Positions 52,915 through 62,500 of a stretch of 62,500 nucleotides of DNA are shown here, one piece after another (positions within the stretch are counted from its first letter, which is position 1; each line of letters begins with the position of its first letter). The position numbers were made by a program, and so were the translations under genes. The DNA comes from Prorocentrum cordatum (Eukaryota; Sar; Dinophyceae; Prorocentrales; Prorocentraceae), in NCBI GenBank assembly GCA_963575745.1, contig CAUYUJ010022548.1:486416-548915 (forward strand), read 5' to 3'. Below the pieces are notes generated by a model that saw only the letters and a program-made list of their open reading frames with translations, ran no database searches and was not told where the DNA came from.

Positions 52915-53340
52915 TAAGCAGTCTCGAGCGAGAGTTCCGTTCCTGAGTTCGGGGGCCTCTCTGGCCAGGGGTTCTCGGAAAACTTATGGAGAAATATCGA
53001 GCGGGAGCCCTTGCCGCAGTGTCCGGGCCCCCACCGACTTGCCTAAATGTTGGGAAAGTCTCGAGCAAGAGCGCCGTTCCTGAGTTCGGGGGCCTTCTTG
53101 GCCAGGGGCTCGCGGACTAAATCGTGAGGACGCATCGAGCATGAACCCTTGTCATCGTGGCTGGGCCTCCGCCAGCTTAATCGAATTGCGAGGAAGTCTC
53201 GAGCGAGAGTGCCGTCCCTGAGTTCGGGGGCCTCTCTGGCCAGGCTGTTTCGGGGTAAGTTGTGAGGAAGTATCGAGCGGAAGCCGTTGTTGTCGTAGCT
53301 GGGCCGCCAAGGCCGGCGTCGAGGCGAGAGCGCGCGGAAC
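52915..53340. repeat. GAGGAAGTCTCGAGCGAGAG array
   Basis: Three ~120-bp units with TCTCGAGC-AGAG, GTTCCTGAGTTCGGGGGCCT and GGCCAGG words. Confidence 0.7.
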
Positions 53341-53403
53341 CGTTTCCAGAGATCACTTATAATAATAATTCGTAAGAAATGAGTGCTGAACTGGAACATC
53401 AAC

Positions 53404-53530
53404 AATCATTTTAAGACGGTTCGCTCTTATCTGCTCGCGTGTCATTCAATATGCATATCCCCAACCCTGGATGCCCGCCCTGTTCGTCTTCGATCGTACC
53501 CCGTCTTGGGAGGTAGATTCATTCCAAGCC
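53404..53530 (+). repeat. SINE-like repeat, copy 3
   Basis: Homologous to 51193-51315; the 3' part reads TACCCCGTCTTGGGAGGTAG. Confidence 0.55.
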
Positions 53531-54960
53531 ACGTGTGGTTGGTGAAGCCCTTGAAAACGAAGGATAACAGATAACGGGGGAGAGCGAGGACGAAGGGATC
53601 GGAGGAAGGGAGGGGAGGGGCAAGAAGGAGGGAGGACGAGGATTTGCGCTGTGAGTGGCGATTCAGCTTGCGCCATGGCTTGCGCCAGCCACTCCAACAC
53701 AGGTTAACAAGAAGTTTCGCCATGGGTCGCGCCATAAACAGCGCCACGTACCACCCCCTTGAAAGAACATATTGTGGATATCCCCACGGGGGGGCGCACA
53801 ACTGCGAACTGGTGTCAGCAACAAATTTCGTGGAACCTTGAAAAGAAGCGGGATGTTGGGATAGTGGGGCGGGAGGATAGTGAGAACTGCAACCGTGTCG
53901 AGAGGAGCGCGGGGACGTGGAGTGGATTGGGATGGAGTGGACAAGGGTAGGCAGGAGGAGGAGCGTCAAGGAGTGGAGAAGAGGAGCCGGGAGGAGTGCG
54001 GAAGAGCGGGGGGCGCACGGAGGAATCTGGAGGAGGGGCTGGGAATAATTTGGGAGAAATGCGGAATGCGAGCGGGAAGGGGTGGAAATTGTTGGGGTGG
54101 GATGGGGTGGCCTGGGGCGGAATGGGCGGAATGCGACGAACTGAGGAATAGAACAATGGAACACGAAGGACATGAAAATTAATATAAAGGGAAAGAGTAG
54201 ACAAGACTGGGAAAGAACATCGAAAAGTGGGGGCAGGTGGATGCGAGCGGAGACTGGTGCGGAAACAAGGCGCGGGGGGATTTGAAGGCGCCCGAAAGCC
54301 TCCTATGACCTCTGGGGGGCCTCGGAATGGCCCCGATTGACCACCGAGCACTTCCAGAGGCTCCGGAAATCTGCGGGAGCGCCTCTGGGGCCTCGTCGAG
54401 GGAGATCTTCATTCGAAGCCTGCAGAAGAACCCGGGCCAGTGGAACACGCGCGTCTCAATGGCCGGCAAGCCGGGCCCCGGCAAGCGGCGGACCGTCGGC
54501 CTGGCCAGTGGCAGCGCTGGCGACGCACGCGCCGACCCGCGGCAACCCGACCCCAAGATGGACAGACAGCGGGCTCACCACGACGACGGCGACGACCACC
54601 GCGACGCAAGGCTGCAAGGCTGGCCCAGGATGCGCGCCGAGAGTTCGGCAGCCATCTGGGTTCGCGCGACCAGACAGAGAGAACAGTTCGACATGACAGG
54701 ACCTGGCTACAGTCAGAGCGTGAATTACCTCCCCCGCTTTCGCTTCCAGGCAAAACCAAGTCATACCACGCGCCTCCTCGTCAAGCGGCCTGACCAGTAC
54801 AGGCCGCAGTTTGGCATCGTTTGGTATCTCTTGGAAGCGAGGGTGGTCAAAAGCGAGGTAGGTTTGTTTTCCCCCTATACAGAGGTAACATCATTCCCAT
54901 TAACCGCCGGACCCGTTTGACCGCTACGCAAGCTTCTTTGCGATAGCACCGGATCTTTGA
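53531..54960. other. Unassigned DNA, possible exon near 54.4-54.9 kb
   Basis: Purine-rich between 53860 and 54290. The 197-codon ATG frame at 54327-54920 (+) has a balanced second half (TGPGYSQSVNYLPRFRFQ ...) but overlapping frames are also open and no domain is recognised. Possible exon only. Confidence 0.25.
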
Positions 54961-56640
54961 AACGCGCCGAGGAGGTCGTTCGGGCCAGTGAGCGCAGGAG
55001 CGACCGAGCGCCGCAGGAGGCAAATTAAGGCCGCGACGGCCAGCGAGGAAGCCACTGAGAGCAGGAGCGAGCCGGAGCCAGGGAGGGCAGAAAGAAGGCC
55101 ACGAAGGGCAGCAGCGGGGCAACGACGCGCAACCATGGAGCGCGCGCCGCGCTGCGGCCACGAAGGCAGCTCAAGGGCCCGGTGGGGCAAATTGACAATG
55201 GGGGGCACAGTGGAGTACGAGGGGCAGCGAGGGGGCCACTGAGGGCAGCAACGGGGCCACGAATGGGAGCGAAGGGGCCACGGAGGACAGCGGGGCCGCG
55301 AAGTACAGCGAAGGGACCGCGAAGGGCGACAGCGGGGCCACTGAGGGCAGCAATGGGGCCGCGAAGGGCGCAAGCGAGCGGGGGCCACGAAGGGCATGCG
55401 CATACGGGGCCGCAGAGGGCAGCGACGGGGCCACTGAGGGCAGCAATGGGGCCGCGAAGGGCGCGAGCGAGCGGGGGCCGCGAAGGGCATGCGCATACGG
55501 GGCCGCAGAGGGCAGCGACGGGGCCACTGAGGGCAGAAACGGGGCCACGAAGGGCAACGAGGGGGCCGCAAACGGCGACAATAGGGCCACGAAGGGCAGC
55601 GAAGGGACCACGAAGGACGCGAGCGGCGGCCACGAAGGGCATGCATATATGGGGCCACAAAGGGCGACAGCGGGGCCGCAGAGGGCAGCAAAGGGGCCAC
55701 GAAGGTATCGAGGGGGCCACACATTGCAAGCAGAGCGACGAAGGGCAGCAATGGGGCCGCGAAGGGCATGCATATGGGGCCACGACGGGCGCGAACGAGC
55801 GGGAGCCACGAAGGGCAATCGTATAGGATGCCGCAGAGGGCACCGACGGGGCCGTTGAGGGCAGAAACGGAGCCACGAAGGGCAGAGAGGGGGCCACGAA
55901 TGGCGACAGCGGGGCCGCGAAGTGCATACATATGGGACCACGACGGGCGCGAACGCGCGGGGGCCACGAAGGGCATGCATATGGGGCAAGAAAGGGCGAC
56001 AGCGGGGCCACTGAGCGCAGAAAGTGGGCCACGAAGGGCAGCGAGGGGGCCGCGAAGGGCGACAGCGGGGCGACGAAACGCATGCGTATGGGACCACGAA
56101 GGGCGCGAGCGAGCGGGGGCCGCGAAGGGCAATTAATCTGGGGCCACAGGAGGCAGCGACGGGGCCGCTGAGGGCAGCACCGGGGCCACGAAGGGCAGCG
56201 AGGGGGCCACAAAGGGCGACAGCGGGGCCACGAAGGGCATGCACATGGGGCCACGACGGGCGCGAGCGAGCGGGGGCCACGTAGGGCATTCGAGTATGGG
56301 GCCACAAAGGGCGACAGCAGGGCCACTGAGGGCAGCAAAGGGGCCACGAAGGGCAGCAAGAGGGCCACGAAGGGCGACAGCGGGGCGACGAAACGCATGC
56401 GTATGGGGCCACGACGGGCGACTGCGAGCGGGGGCCACGAATGGCATAAAATGCGGGGCCACAATGGGCAGCGACGGGGCCACTGAGGCCAGCAACGGGG
56501 CCACGAAGGGCAGCGAGCGAAGGCGACCGCGGAACCAGTACGGGCAGCGAGGGGCATCGAAGGCGGGCGAAGGGCAGCGAGCGGCGACTGCAGTCCCTAA
56601 CGGGCTGGTCGGGCGGGCAGGCCCAGACGGGCGGGTCGAG
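54961..56640. repeat. GGGGCCACGAAGGGCAGCGA minisatellite, copy 2 (~1.5 kb)
   Basis: Expanded relative of 51600-51990, including repeated GGGCATGCGTATGGGGCCAC segments at ~120-bp higher-order spacing. All three minus-strand frames are open for over 1 kb at the same time, which rules out reading length as coding evidence. Confidence 0.8.
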
Positions 56641-57013
56641 CGGGCGGGTCGTTGAAGCGTAAATTCTGCTTGAACGGCCAGGCAATATGTAGCGGGAGCG
56701 CGATTCTTGAGTGTCGAGGAGCGGTATCTGAATCAATTGTGAGGAAGTATCAGGCGGGAGCCGCGATTCGGCGGTAAGTTGCGAGGAAGTCCCCAGCGAG
56801 CGCGCGATTCTTCAATACATTGTGAGGAAGTATCAGGCGGGAGCCGTTGTTGTTGTTGTTGTTGTAAACCGGGGGCCAACAACGCAGTTTAACCTTCAAG
56901 ACTTTCCCTGATAAAAATCAGGGTGCGAGCCCCGGGAAGGGCACTTTAATTGAAAAACAATGTGCGCCGGACGGGGGGGATCAACAATAATTATTCTTCA
57001 GAGATGAGAATTC

Positions 57014-57077
<64 letters not shown>

Positions 57078-57090
57078 CCAACACCAACAC

Positions 57091-57142
<52 letters not shown>

Positions 57143-57145
57143 TGG
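56641..57145. repeat. Duplicated flank, (AAC)n and (GAC)n tracts
   Basis: 56641-57003 duplicates 52110-52565. Then (AAC)n at 57014-57075 and (GAC)n at 57090-57140. Confidence 0.75.
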
Positions 57146-57380
57146 AGGTTTTCGCCCGTTTCGGGCGCTACGGACCCCTCCCAGACTTCGGGACCGCCAA
57201 CAAAACGACTCGGAATGAAAATCCGGTCCTGGGCCTGGGTCGGGACCTCTGAGGGTCGACGCCATGCAAAGGCACGACGCCGGATGTTTGGGGTGACGTC
57301 CACAGCCGAGCGGCCCGTCCACGGTCGGAGTGCAAGCCGCTTCCAGGCCTTGGATTCCTCCTCCATCGGTTCCTTATCCA

Positions 57381-57521
57381 GGCCAGCCACAGCTGGGGGA
57401 GCTGTGGTCCTTACCCCACTGGGGGACCCATCGATTTCGACACCCCTCTCGAGAGATCGTCGAGGCGATGGGTTCCCCCAGGGGGGTAAGGACCACAGCT
57501 CCCCCAGTTGTGGCTGGTCGG
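57381..57521. mobile_element. Hairpin MITE with ~50-bp TIRs
   Basis: CCAGCCACAGCTGGGGGAGC and the reverse complement of the right arm (CCAGCCACAACTGGGGGAGC) pair over ~50 bp through GACCCATCG. Direct repeats TTATCCA lie at 57374-57380 and 57522-57528, suggesting a target duplication of up to 7 bp. Confidence 0.75.
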
Positions 57522-57927
57522 TTATCCATTGCCCTCACCGTGCGGGGCCCCCAGATGTCCCGCCCTTCTCCCGCCGGGCTGGCTGCCCACCCCGAGCGAG
57601 CCGCCCTGTGACGGCCCCCGGGGCCGGCCCAGCAAGGGCCTCTCCGAGGCCAGAAGCGGCCAGAGACGAGGCGAGTCCAAGACAGAGACACCATCGGACA
57701 GGAATCAGCCGTGAGGTTCCGGAGGAGGCGTCCGGTGCCGCGGCGTTCTGCTCCGAGGCTTCCGGAACGTTCCGAGAGCAATCCTCCTCTGTGGAACGCG
57801 CAGGAACGGCTTGTCGGCTTGTCCTGTGGAGCGCTGATCGAGCCCCTGTCCTCTTGGCCCTGCAGGGCCTCCGCATCGAGTGCTTCAGTGCTCCGGCTCC
57901 GGAGGTCTCAGGCACCTCCCGGGCGCC

Positions 57928-60900
57928 ATGCAGGCCGTGAGCTCCCGTCCGTCGCTTGCGGCGCCGGCGCTGGGAGCACCGCCGCGCGCGGCCCCCGGCG
58001 CCGCGGCCGTCGCGGCGCGCCTGTCAGGAGGTCGGAGGCCGCGGGGGGCGCCCTCGGCGCGGCGGTTGCTCTTGCCGCGGGCGCTGGAGCGGCCGCCGGA
58101 GGCGCGCGAGTCCAGGAGGATACCGTGAAAGAGTCACGACCACAGGTTCTGTGGGCTCGGGGCTGGGACGGGGAGAAGGCGTTCCAGAGCGTTCCAGGGC
58201 GCTCTCAGAGCTTCGCCGCGGCGCCCGATGCATCCTCAGGAACGCTGGGTCTCAGAGACTCCCGATGAATCCCTGTAGTATTTTGCCCTTGTCGTGGATC
58301 CTTTTTACCTTTTGGCCGTCGAGAGCGACTCGGGATGATTCACGGATCCTGGGGAACGGGTCGATACATTTGGGGATCGACGTCTTGCAGCAACCATGAC
58401 ATTTGGTCGGGGGTGGACAGAACCCCCACCTTGACACGTCGATTAGTGAATTATCCGTGTTCGGTTCTCGAGAGGGCGCCGCGGCCGTCATTTTCAAGGC
58501 CTGCGCCCGCCAGGTTTGGGCCCGAGGCCGTTCTCACGAAGCCACGTTTAGCTAAAGGGGGTTCTGTCTGTCCATCCCCGATCTGGGGGTTTTGGGGGGG
58601 ACGAGCGCCCGTTGCCGCCGGAGGCGCGCGACGACGGGAGGGAGAGGGGCTCGTTCTGCCCCGCCCTGGCTGCCGCCCTCGGCGTGGCGGCCGTCAGCAA
58701 GATCCGGTGGGCGCACTGCGTGAACTCGAGGCGGAGGCTGCGCAGGGCTCTGCTCGACGAGCGGGTGCACATGCTGGAGGTCGGCTCAAGAGTCGGGCGT
58801 GTCCCTCTGCAGGAGGAAGAGTCACAAACAGCCAGAAAAAAACAGTGTGGGGACGATTGTTTTTTTTACCACTTTTGACCACGCTGGGATATCTGTTTCA
58901 ACTGTTCCTCTACAGGAGGAAGATTCAAACACCGTCCTAAAATAGTGTGGGGGCGATTGTCCTACCACTTTTGACTACATTGGAATCTTTTGTTCTACTA
59001 AAAAACAGCTTTCTAAAATCTGTCGTCCAAAATCCGCCTGTAGGGGGACATTCAGGAGGGGAAAAAACACAGACACAATTAATCGTCGATCCCCAGGAAA
59101 AGATGTGAAAATGTAGGCAGTGGGGGGGAAGACAAAAACCCAGAAAATATGGGAAAACATCGGGAAGCTTCTTATTTGTGTGTATTTCTTTGTGTGTCCC
59201 AGGGCCCCTTCAGACATGCCCGACCTAGAGGTCGACGTGAGCTTCGGCGAACTGCGCGCGCCCTCGGCAGCAGGCCCCGCCTGCGGCCCGGCGGCCGCTC
59301 GGGGAACGCCTGCGCCTCTCGGCGGCGGCTCTTGGGGCCCCGTCGCGGCGCACTTCCCGACCCAGCGGAGCTGATGGGCCTGTCTCCCACCACCGCCACC
59401 GCCACCATCAGTTGGAGGGGGGAAGGAAGAGGAGGAGGAGGAGGAGGAGGAGGAGGAGGAGGAGGAGGAGAGGAGGAGGGGGAGCAAGAGGGGAGGGAGG
59501 AGGAGGAGGAGGAGGAGGAGGAGGAGGAGGAGGAGGAGGAGGAGGAGGAGGAGGACCCCCTCCCCCTCCGACTTGTGGTGGCGATGGTGGAAAACAGGCC
59601 CAGCAGGAGCAGCGACCTGTCGGTCGAGGAGCTCCTCCGAACCGTCATGCAGCACAACGCCGGAGGCGGCAGCCCCAAGGGGCTCAAGTTGGACTTCAAG
59701 CAGCTCGGCTGCGTGCGGCCCGTCGTGGCAGCGGTGCTGGACCTGCACGCGCAGCTCTCCGCCGCCCGCGGCCCCGCGGCCGCCGCCGTCCTTCCCCCGC
59801 TTCTGCCCGCCGTGTTCTTCAACGCGGACGTTGGTGGGCCTGTTTTCCACCACCACCACCACAAGTAGGAGGGGGAGGGGTCCTCCTCTTTTTCCTTCTC
59901 CTCATCCTCCACCTCCTTCCCCCTCCAGTTTGTGGTGGTGGTGGCGGAAAGCAGGCCCATCAGACGTGGTGCGCGGCTCGTGCCTGATCCCGCGGATCAC
60001 GGAGCGCCTGCAGGATCCGCTGCCCCTCGGCGAGTTCGTGCGCGACGTCGCGTCCGGCCTGGCGCCCGCGCAGCCCGGGCGCGTCCGCTGCGCGCTGTCT
60101 CTGGGCTGGACGCCTGGCCTGCCCAGCCAGAAGAGGGCAGATCGGCATAATCATACAGTGGGCGCGTCAGATACAGTCGGGGCGGTGAAGAAGGAACCCT
60201 TATCGTTGGGGAGGACACGGTGTTCCTTGATTGTTTTACAAGTTTTCTTAAGTGAGGTTTCCTATGAGAAATCGAAGTTTCACTCATGGGAAAAAGGGGC
60301 CTCGTTCCTTATTTAGGGTTCCTTCGGTCAACGCCCCGACGATCAGACATCGGCCTGCCAGCAGGTGCCCCAAGGGAACTGGTCGCCCGGGATGGCCCGC
60401 AGGAGCCCCGGGGCACCTTGTGGGACCTTCCAAGATCGACGGAGACTGCCCCGACCACAGCAGGGCGCCTGGTCGTGCGCATCCACGGGGAGTTCTCGGA
60501 GGTCCGCGCAGACCTCCAACAATTCGCCGGGAAGTTGGACACACGACGTGTCCGGCCTGGGCGAGAGCTGTAGAGAGTGTTTCTTTACTGCTTGGGGCAT
60601 GACGGGCGTCATGGCCCCCGCCCCACCCCCCCTACCCCTCCTATGACGTGACGCTCCCTCCCCTCAGTGCGCTCCGGGCATTGCCGCCGTGCGCATCGGG
60701 ATCCGCATAGGCGTCCGAACAGGAATCCGCGTAGGAGTCTGGTCCGCAGTCGTCGTCGTCGTCGTCGTCGCTCGTCGCTCGTCGCTCGTCGCTCATCATC
60801 GTTGCGCGCGCGGACGCGACTGGAACCTGTTTTTTTGGGTTTGTTTTAAATTCTGGGCCGATGACGGCAATCATCTGGGAGGGGTGGGCGTGGAGGGGGA

Positions 60901-62500
60901 TGATGACGTCACGTTTCGCGCCAGCGGCGTCGAGCTGGCGTGTCGTTTAGCTGTGGCGTCTAGTTGTCCGCAGGCTGTCCGCAGCAGGTCCTCACCGACA
61001 TGCTCCTTCTACCTGTCCTGAGCACGCAGGCGCTGTGGTGTACACCGGCGCTGCATGGCACGCGGATGCTGTGGTGTAGACAGGCGCCGTGGTGTGCACA
61101 GGCGCTTCGGTGCACGCATGCGTTGTGGTGTACACAGACGCTATGTTGCACATGGTTGCTGCAGTGTACACATTCGCTGTGGTGTACACTGGCGCTGTGG
61201 TGCACACAGGCATTGTGGTGTGCACAGGCGCTGCGTTGCACACGGCTGTTGCGGTGTATGCAGGCGCTGTGGTGTACACGCGCGTACAGAGGCGCTGTGG
61301 GGCAGATCGCCACCCACATGCTGCTCGCGTCATCGTCGTCGTCGTCGTTCGTCGCTCGTCGCTCGTCGCTCATCGTCATCGTGCGCGCGGGCGCGGCTGT
61401 GGTGTTCCGTCATACCCCCCCCCCCCATGACGCCCGTCATCGCCGAAAATAGAGAAACGCTTTCGTAGATAGTCACACACGGGGCGACGCCACGAAACGG
61501 AGTCGTCTGCGCCGACGTGCGCGCGTGAGCTGCCCGCGTAAGGTCGCGCGCAGGCGCCCTCGCCTCCAGGGTGGCGGGCTGCGCGGGCGGCCCCCGCGCA
61601 GGCCGCCGCGCAGGGTCGCTGCGCCACCCCGCGCGAGGCCCGCGTTCGATCGTCGCCCGCGTGCCCTTCTGGCCGGTTTCGGCGATCGACGCTCGCCCCG
61701 TGCCCCTGCTGCCGCTGCCCCCCGCTCCTTGGGCGCCCGGGGAGCAGGGCACGGACATGTTTGTAAAAGCGTTGGTCCCGGAGGCCTGGCTGTTGGGCAC
61801 GCCTTCGCCCTGGCTCCTCGCAGGGGCGGGGCCTGGGCGCCCGGGGAGCAGGGCACGGACATTTTTGTAAAAGTGTTGGTCCCGGAGGCCTGGCTGTTGG
61901 GCACGCCTTCGCCCTGGCTCCTCGCAGGGGCGGGGCGCGAGCGGGTGCACGCGCAGCACGTCGATCGCCCACTCTCGGCAAAAGCATGCTTATGCAGTTG
62001 TCTCTTCTTCTGCCATCAGCTCTGGCTGCCGCCTGACCGACGCCATGGCGGAGCAGATGCTCGCCGCCCTGCCGCCGGTGCAGGCCGCGTGCGACGCGGG
62101 GCTGCTGCAGCACGTCACGTTCGGCGTCTCGGCCGCCTGTGCCCGCGACAGCGCGCCGACGCTTTCCAGGATCAGGGCCGCTGTCGGGGATAGCGTGGAC
62201 ACGTCCGTGACGTTCTTCTCGGCGGCGCGCCTGGGGGGGGAAGTTGGAGGCAGGCCCTCTCAGAAGGCGGCGGGGCTTATCAGAAGCCCCCTGGCCCTCC
62301 GAGGAGCCGCCTCTGTGTCCAGAGAGGGTTTCGATCTCTTTGGGGTCAGAGGGCCCGAGGCCTTTGCGCCTTCCGAGGAGGCCCGCCCCCTCTGACCTCC
62401 CCCCTTCGGCTCGCCGCCGATCTTCACCCCCACGTTCGGCCTCGGCGTGACCCGCGACGAGGCGCGGTACCTGCACCGCTACCCCGCGTGCCCTCCAGTC
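57928..62500 (+). CDS. FAM151/menorin-like (DUF2181) protein, 3' end outside window
   Basis: Spliced gene inferred from family motifs. Inferred exons: 57928-58101 (ATG, low-complexity N-terminus, least certain), 58624-58779, 59231-59367, 59607-59827, 59964-60129, about 62020-62230, and one near 62400-62500. Motifs in order: KIRWAHCVNS, HMLE|VDVSFG, VAAHFP, SDLSVEELL, KGLKLDFK, FFNADVV, CALSLGWT, DAMAEQML, HVTFGV. These follow the order of animal FAM151A/B and plant DUF2181 proteins, a TIM-barrel-like family whose biochemical role is poorly known; menorin acts at the cell surface in worms. Junctions keep the frame: 58101/58624 GC-AG, 58779/59231 GT-AG, 59367/59607 GA-AG; 59827/59964 would be AC-AG if precise or GT-AG if six extra bases are kept. 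No spliced-leader relic is seen. The final exon boundaries are unresolved. Confidence 0.75.
58102..58623 (+). other. Inferred intron 1 of the FAM151-like gene (GC-AG)
   Basis: 522 bp. The exon/intron edges share an 18-bp direct repeat, GCCGCCGGAGGCGCGCGA, at 58092-58109 and 58614-58631. Cutting before GCGCGCGA on the left and after GGAG on the right gives GC-AG and restores PPEAR|DDG. No clear inverted repeats. Confidence 0.5.
58780..59230 (+). other. Inferred intron 2 of the FAM151-like gene (GT-AG)
   Basis: 451 bp, GTCGGC ... CCTAGAG. Both edges carry GAGGTCG. Just inside, GTCGGGCGTGTC (left) and GACATGCCCGAC (right) are inverted with one mismatch, so this too may derive from a TIR element. 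An internal ~110-bp duplication repeats ACAGGAGGAAGA-TCA and CCACTTTTGAC. Confidence 0.65.
59372..59605. mobile_element. Introner-like TIR element with (GGA)n core = intron 3
   Basis: 234 bp. TIRs begin TGATGGGCCTGTCTCCCACC on the left and TGCTGGGCCTGTTTTCCACC on the right (reverse complement). Exact 5-bp target duplication GGAGC at 59367-59371 and 59606-59610. Removing the element plus one duplication copy as a GA-AG intron (59368-59606) restores the conserved reading QRS|SDLSVEE. Confidence 0.85.
59832..59962. mobile_element. Introner-like TIR element = intron 4
   Basis: 131 bp. TIRs begin TGGTGGGCCTGTTTTCCACC and TGATGGGCCTGCTTTCCGCC (reverse complement). Exact 5-bp target duplication GACGT at 59827-59831 and 59963-59967. 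Its removal restores NAD|VVRGS, matching the NADI..G motif of the family. The core is a short pyrimidine-rich run rather than a pure triplet repeat. Confidence 0.85.
60170..60372 (+). repeat. Dispersed ~230-bp repeat, copy 2
   Basis: Homologous to 105-340, here within intron 5. Confidence 0.6.
60571..61470. mobile_element. TIR element with poly-C arms, (TCG)n and 24-bp minisatellite core
   Basis: Left arm AGTGTTTCTTTACTGCTTGG then CATGACGGGCGTCAT; reverse complement of the right arm AGCGTTTCTCTATTTTCGGC then GATGACGGGCGTCAT. A C-rich run follows each arm. The core has CGTCGCTCGTCGCTCGTCGC at 60765 and 61345 and about twelve GCGCTGTGGTGTACACAG-type units at 61020-61310. Architecture parallels 43326-43982, including shared GTCGCTCGTCGCTCGTCG words. 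Confidence 0.65.
61731..61938 (+). repeat. 104-bp tandem duplication
   Basis: GGGCGCCCGGGGAGCAGGGC ... GCAGGGGCGGGGC is present twice head to tail with only a few substitutions, indicating a recent event inside intron 5. Confidence 0.85.

Larger units (their letters stand above)
60130..62019 (+). other. Inferred large intron 5 of the FAM151-like gene
   Basis: Exon 5 ends near GLPS and exon 6 begins near SGCRLTDAMAEQM. A GA donor at 60130 and the CATCAG acceptor at 62017-62019 keep the frame. The intron contains dispersed repeat copy 2 (60170-60372), the TIR element at 60571-61470 and the tandem duplication at 61731-61938. The donor choice is provisional. Confidence 0.5.

Noticed and set aside
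54924-56736. Long minus-strand PSWP/PFVAP repeat proteins
   Set aside because: Three frames are open at once over a stop-free minisatellite.

Overview
The window looks like nuclear DNA of a dinoflagellate. The evidence is: a near-perfect copy of the dinoflagellate spliced leader fused to an intronless gene (16517-16538); a gene whose inferred introns start with GC, GT, GA or possibly AC and end in AG; a degenerate Pif1-like helicase of the kind abundant in dinoflagellates; a diverged tyrosine-recombinase retroelement; and very GC-rich DNA full of triplet microsatellites and minisatellites. A Prorocentrum-like genome would fit the base composition, but genus is a guess. Most open frames here are artefacts of high GC or of stop-free tandem repeats, so few are called.

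Layout. 1-8.3 kb: unassigned DNA, minisatellites, a G-rich degenerate array and two hairpin elements. 8.3-10.95 kb: Pif1-like helicase pseudogene. 11-16.5 kb: low-complexity blocks and unassigned DNA. 16.5-17.1 kb: a retroposed mRNA (spliced-leader relic, intact 97-codon plastid-targeted ORF, A-rich end) lying inside a repeat array. 17.1-23.8 kb: arrays, ending in an (ATC)n block. 23811-34580: a complete 10.8-kb retrotransposon with split direct repeats (A1 ... B1-A2-B2) that interrupts the (ATC)n block. It encodes a Gag-like protein, reverse transcriptase/RNase H, an unexpected J domain (HPD motif), an SR-rich linker and a tyrosine recombinase. 34.6-57 kb: arrays, a three-unit segmental tandem repeat, and several small inverted-repeat elements, some with 5-bp target duplications and with empty-site paralogues in the window. 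57.9-62.5 kb: a FAM151/menorin-like (DUF2181) gene running off the right edge; two of its introns are members of one inverted-repeat element family.

Two themes stand out. First, one TIR family with (GGA/CTC)n cores sits as exact introns in the FAM151-like gene and as a non-genic copy at 37.5 kb, which is the pattern expected of introner elements. Second, three routes of sequence mobility coexist: retroposed spliced-leader mRNA, a tyrosine-recombinase retroelement, and non-autonomous TIR elements. No rRNA or tRNA genes, CRISPR arrays or bacterial-type operons were recognised. Coordinates of repeats are by eye and may be off by a few bases unless an exact boundary is stated.
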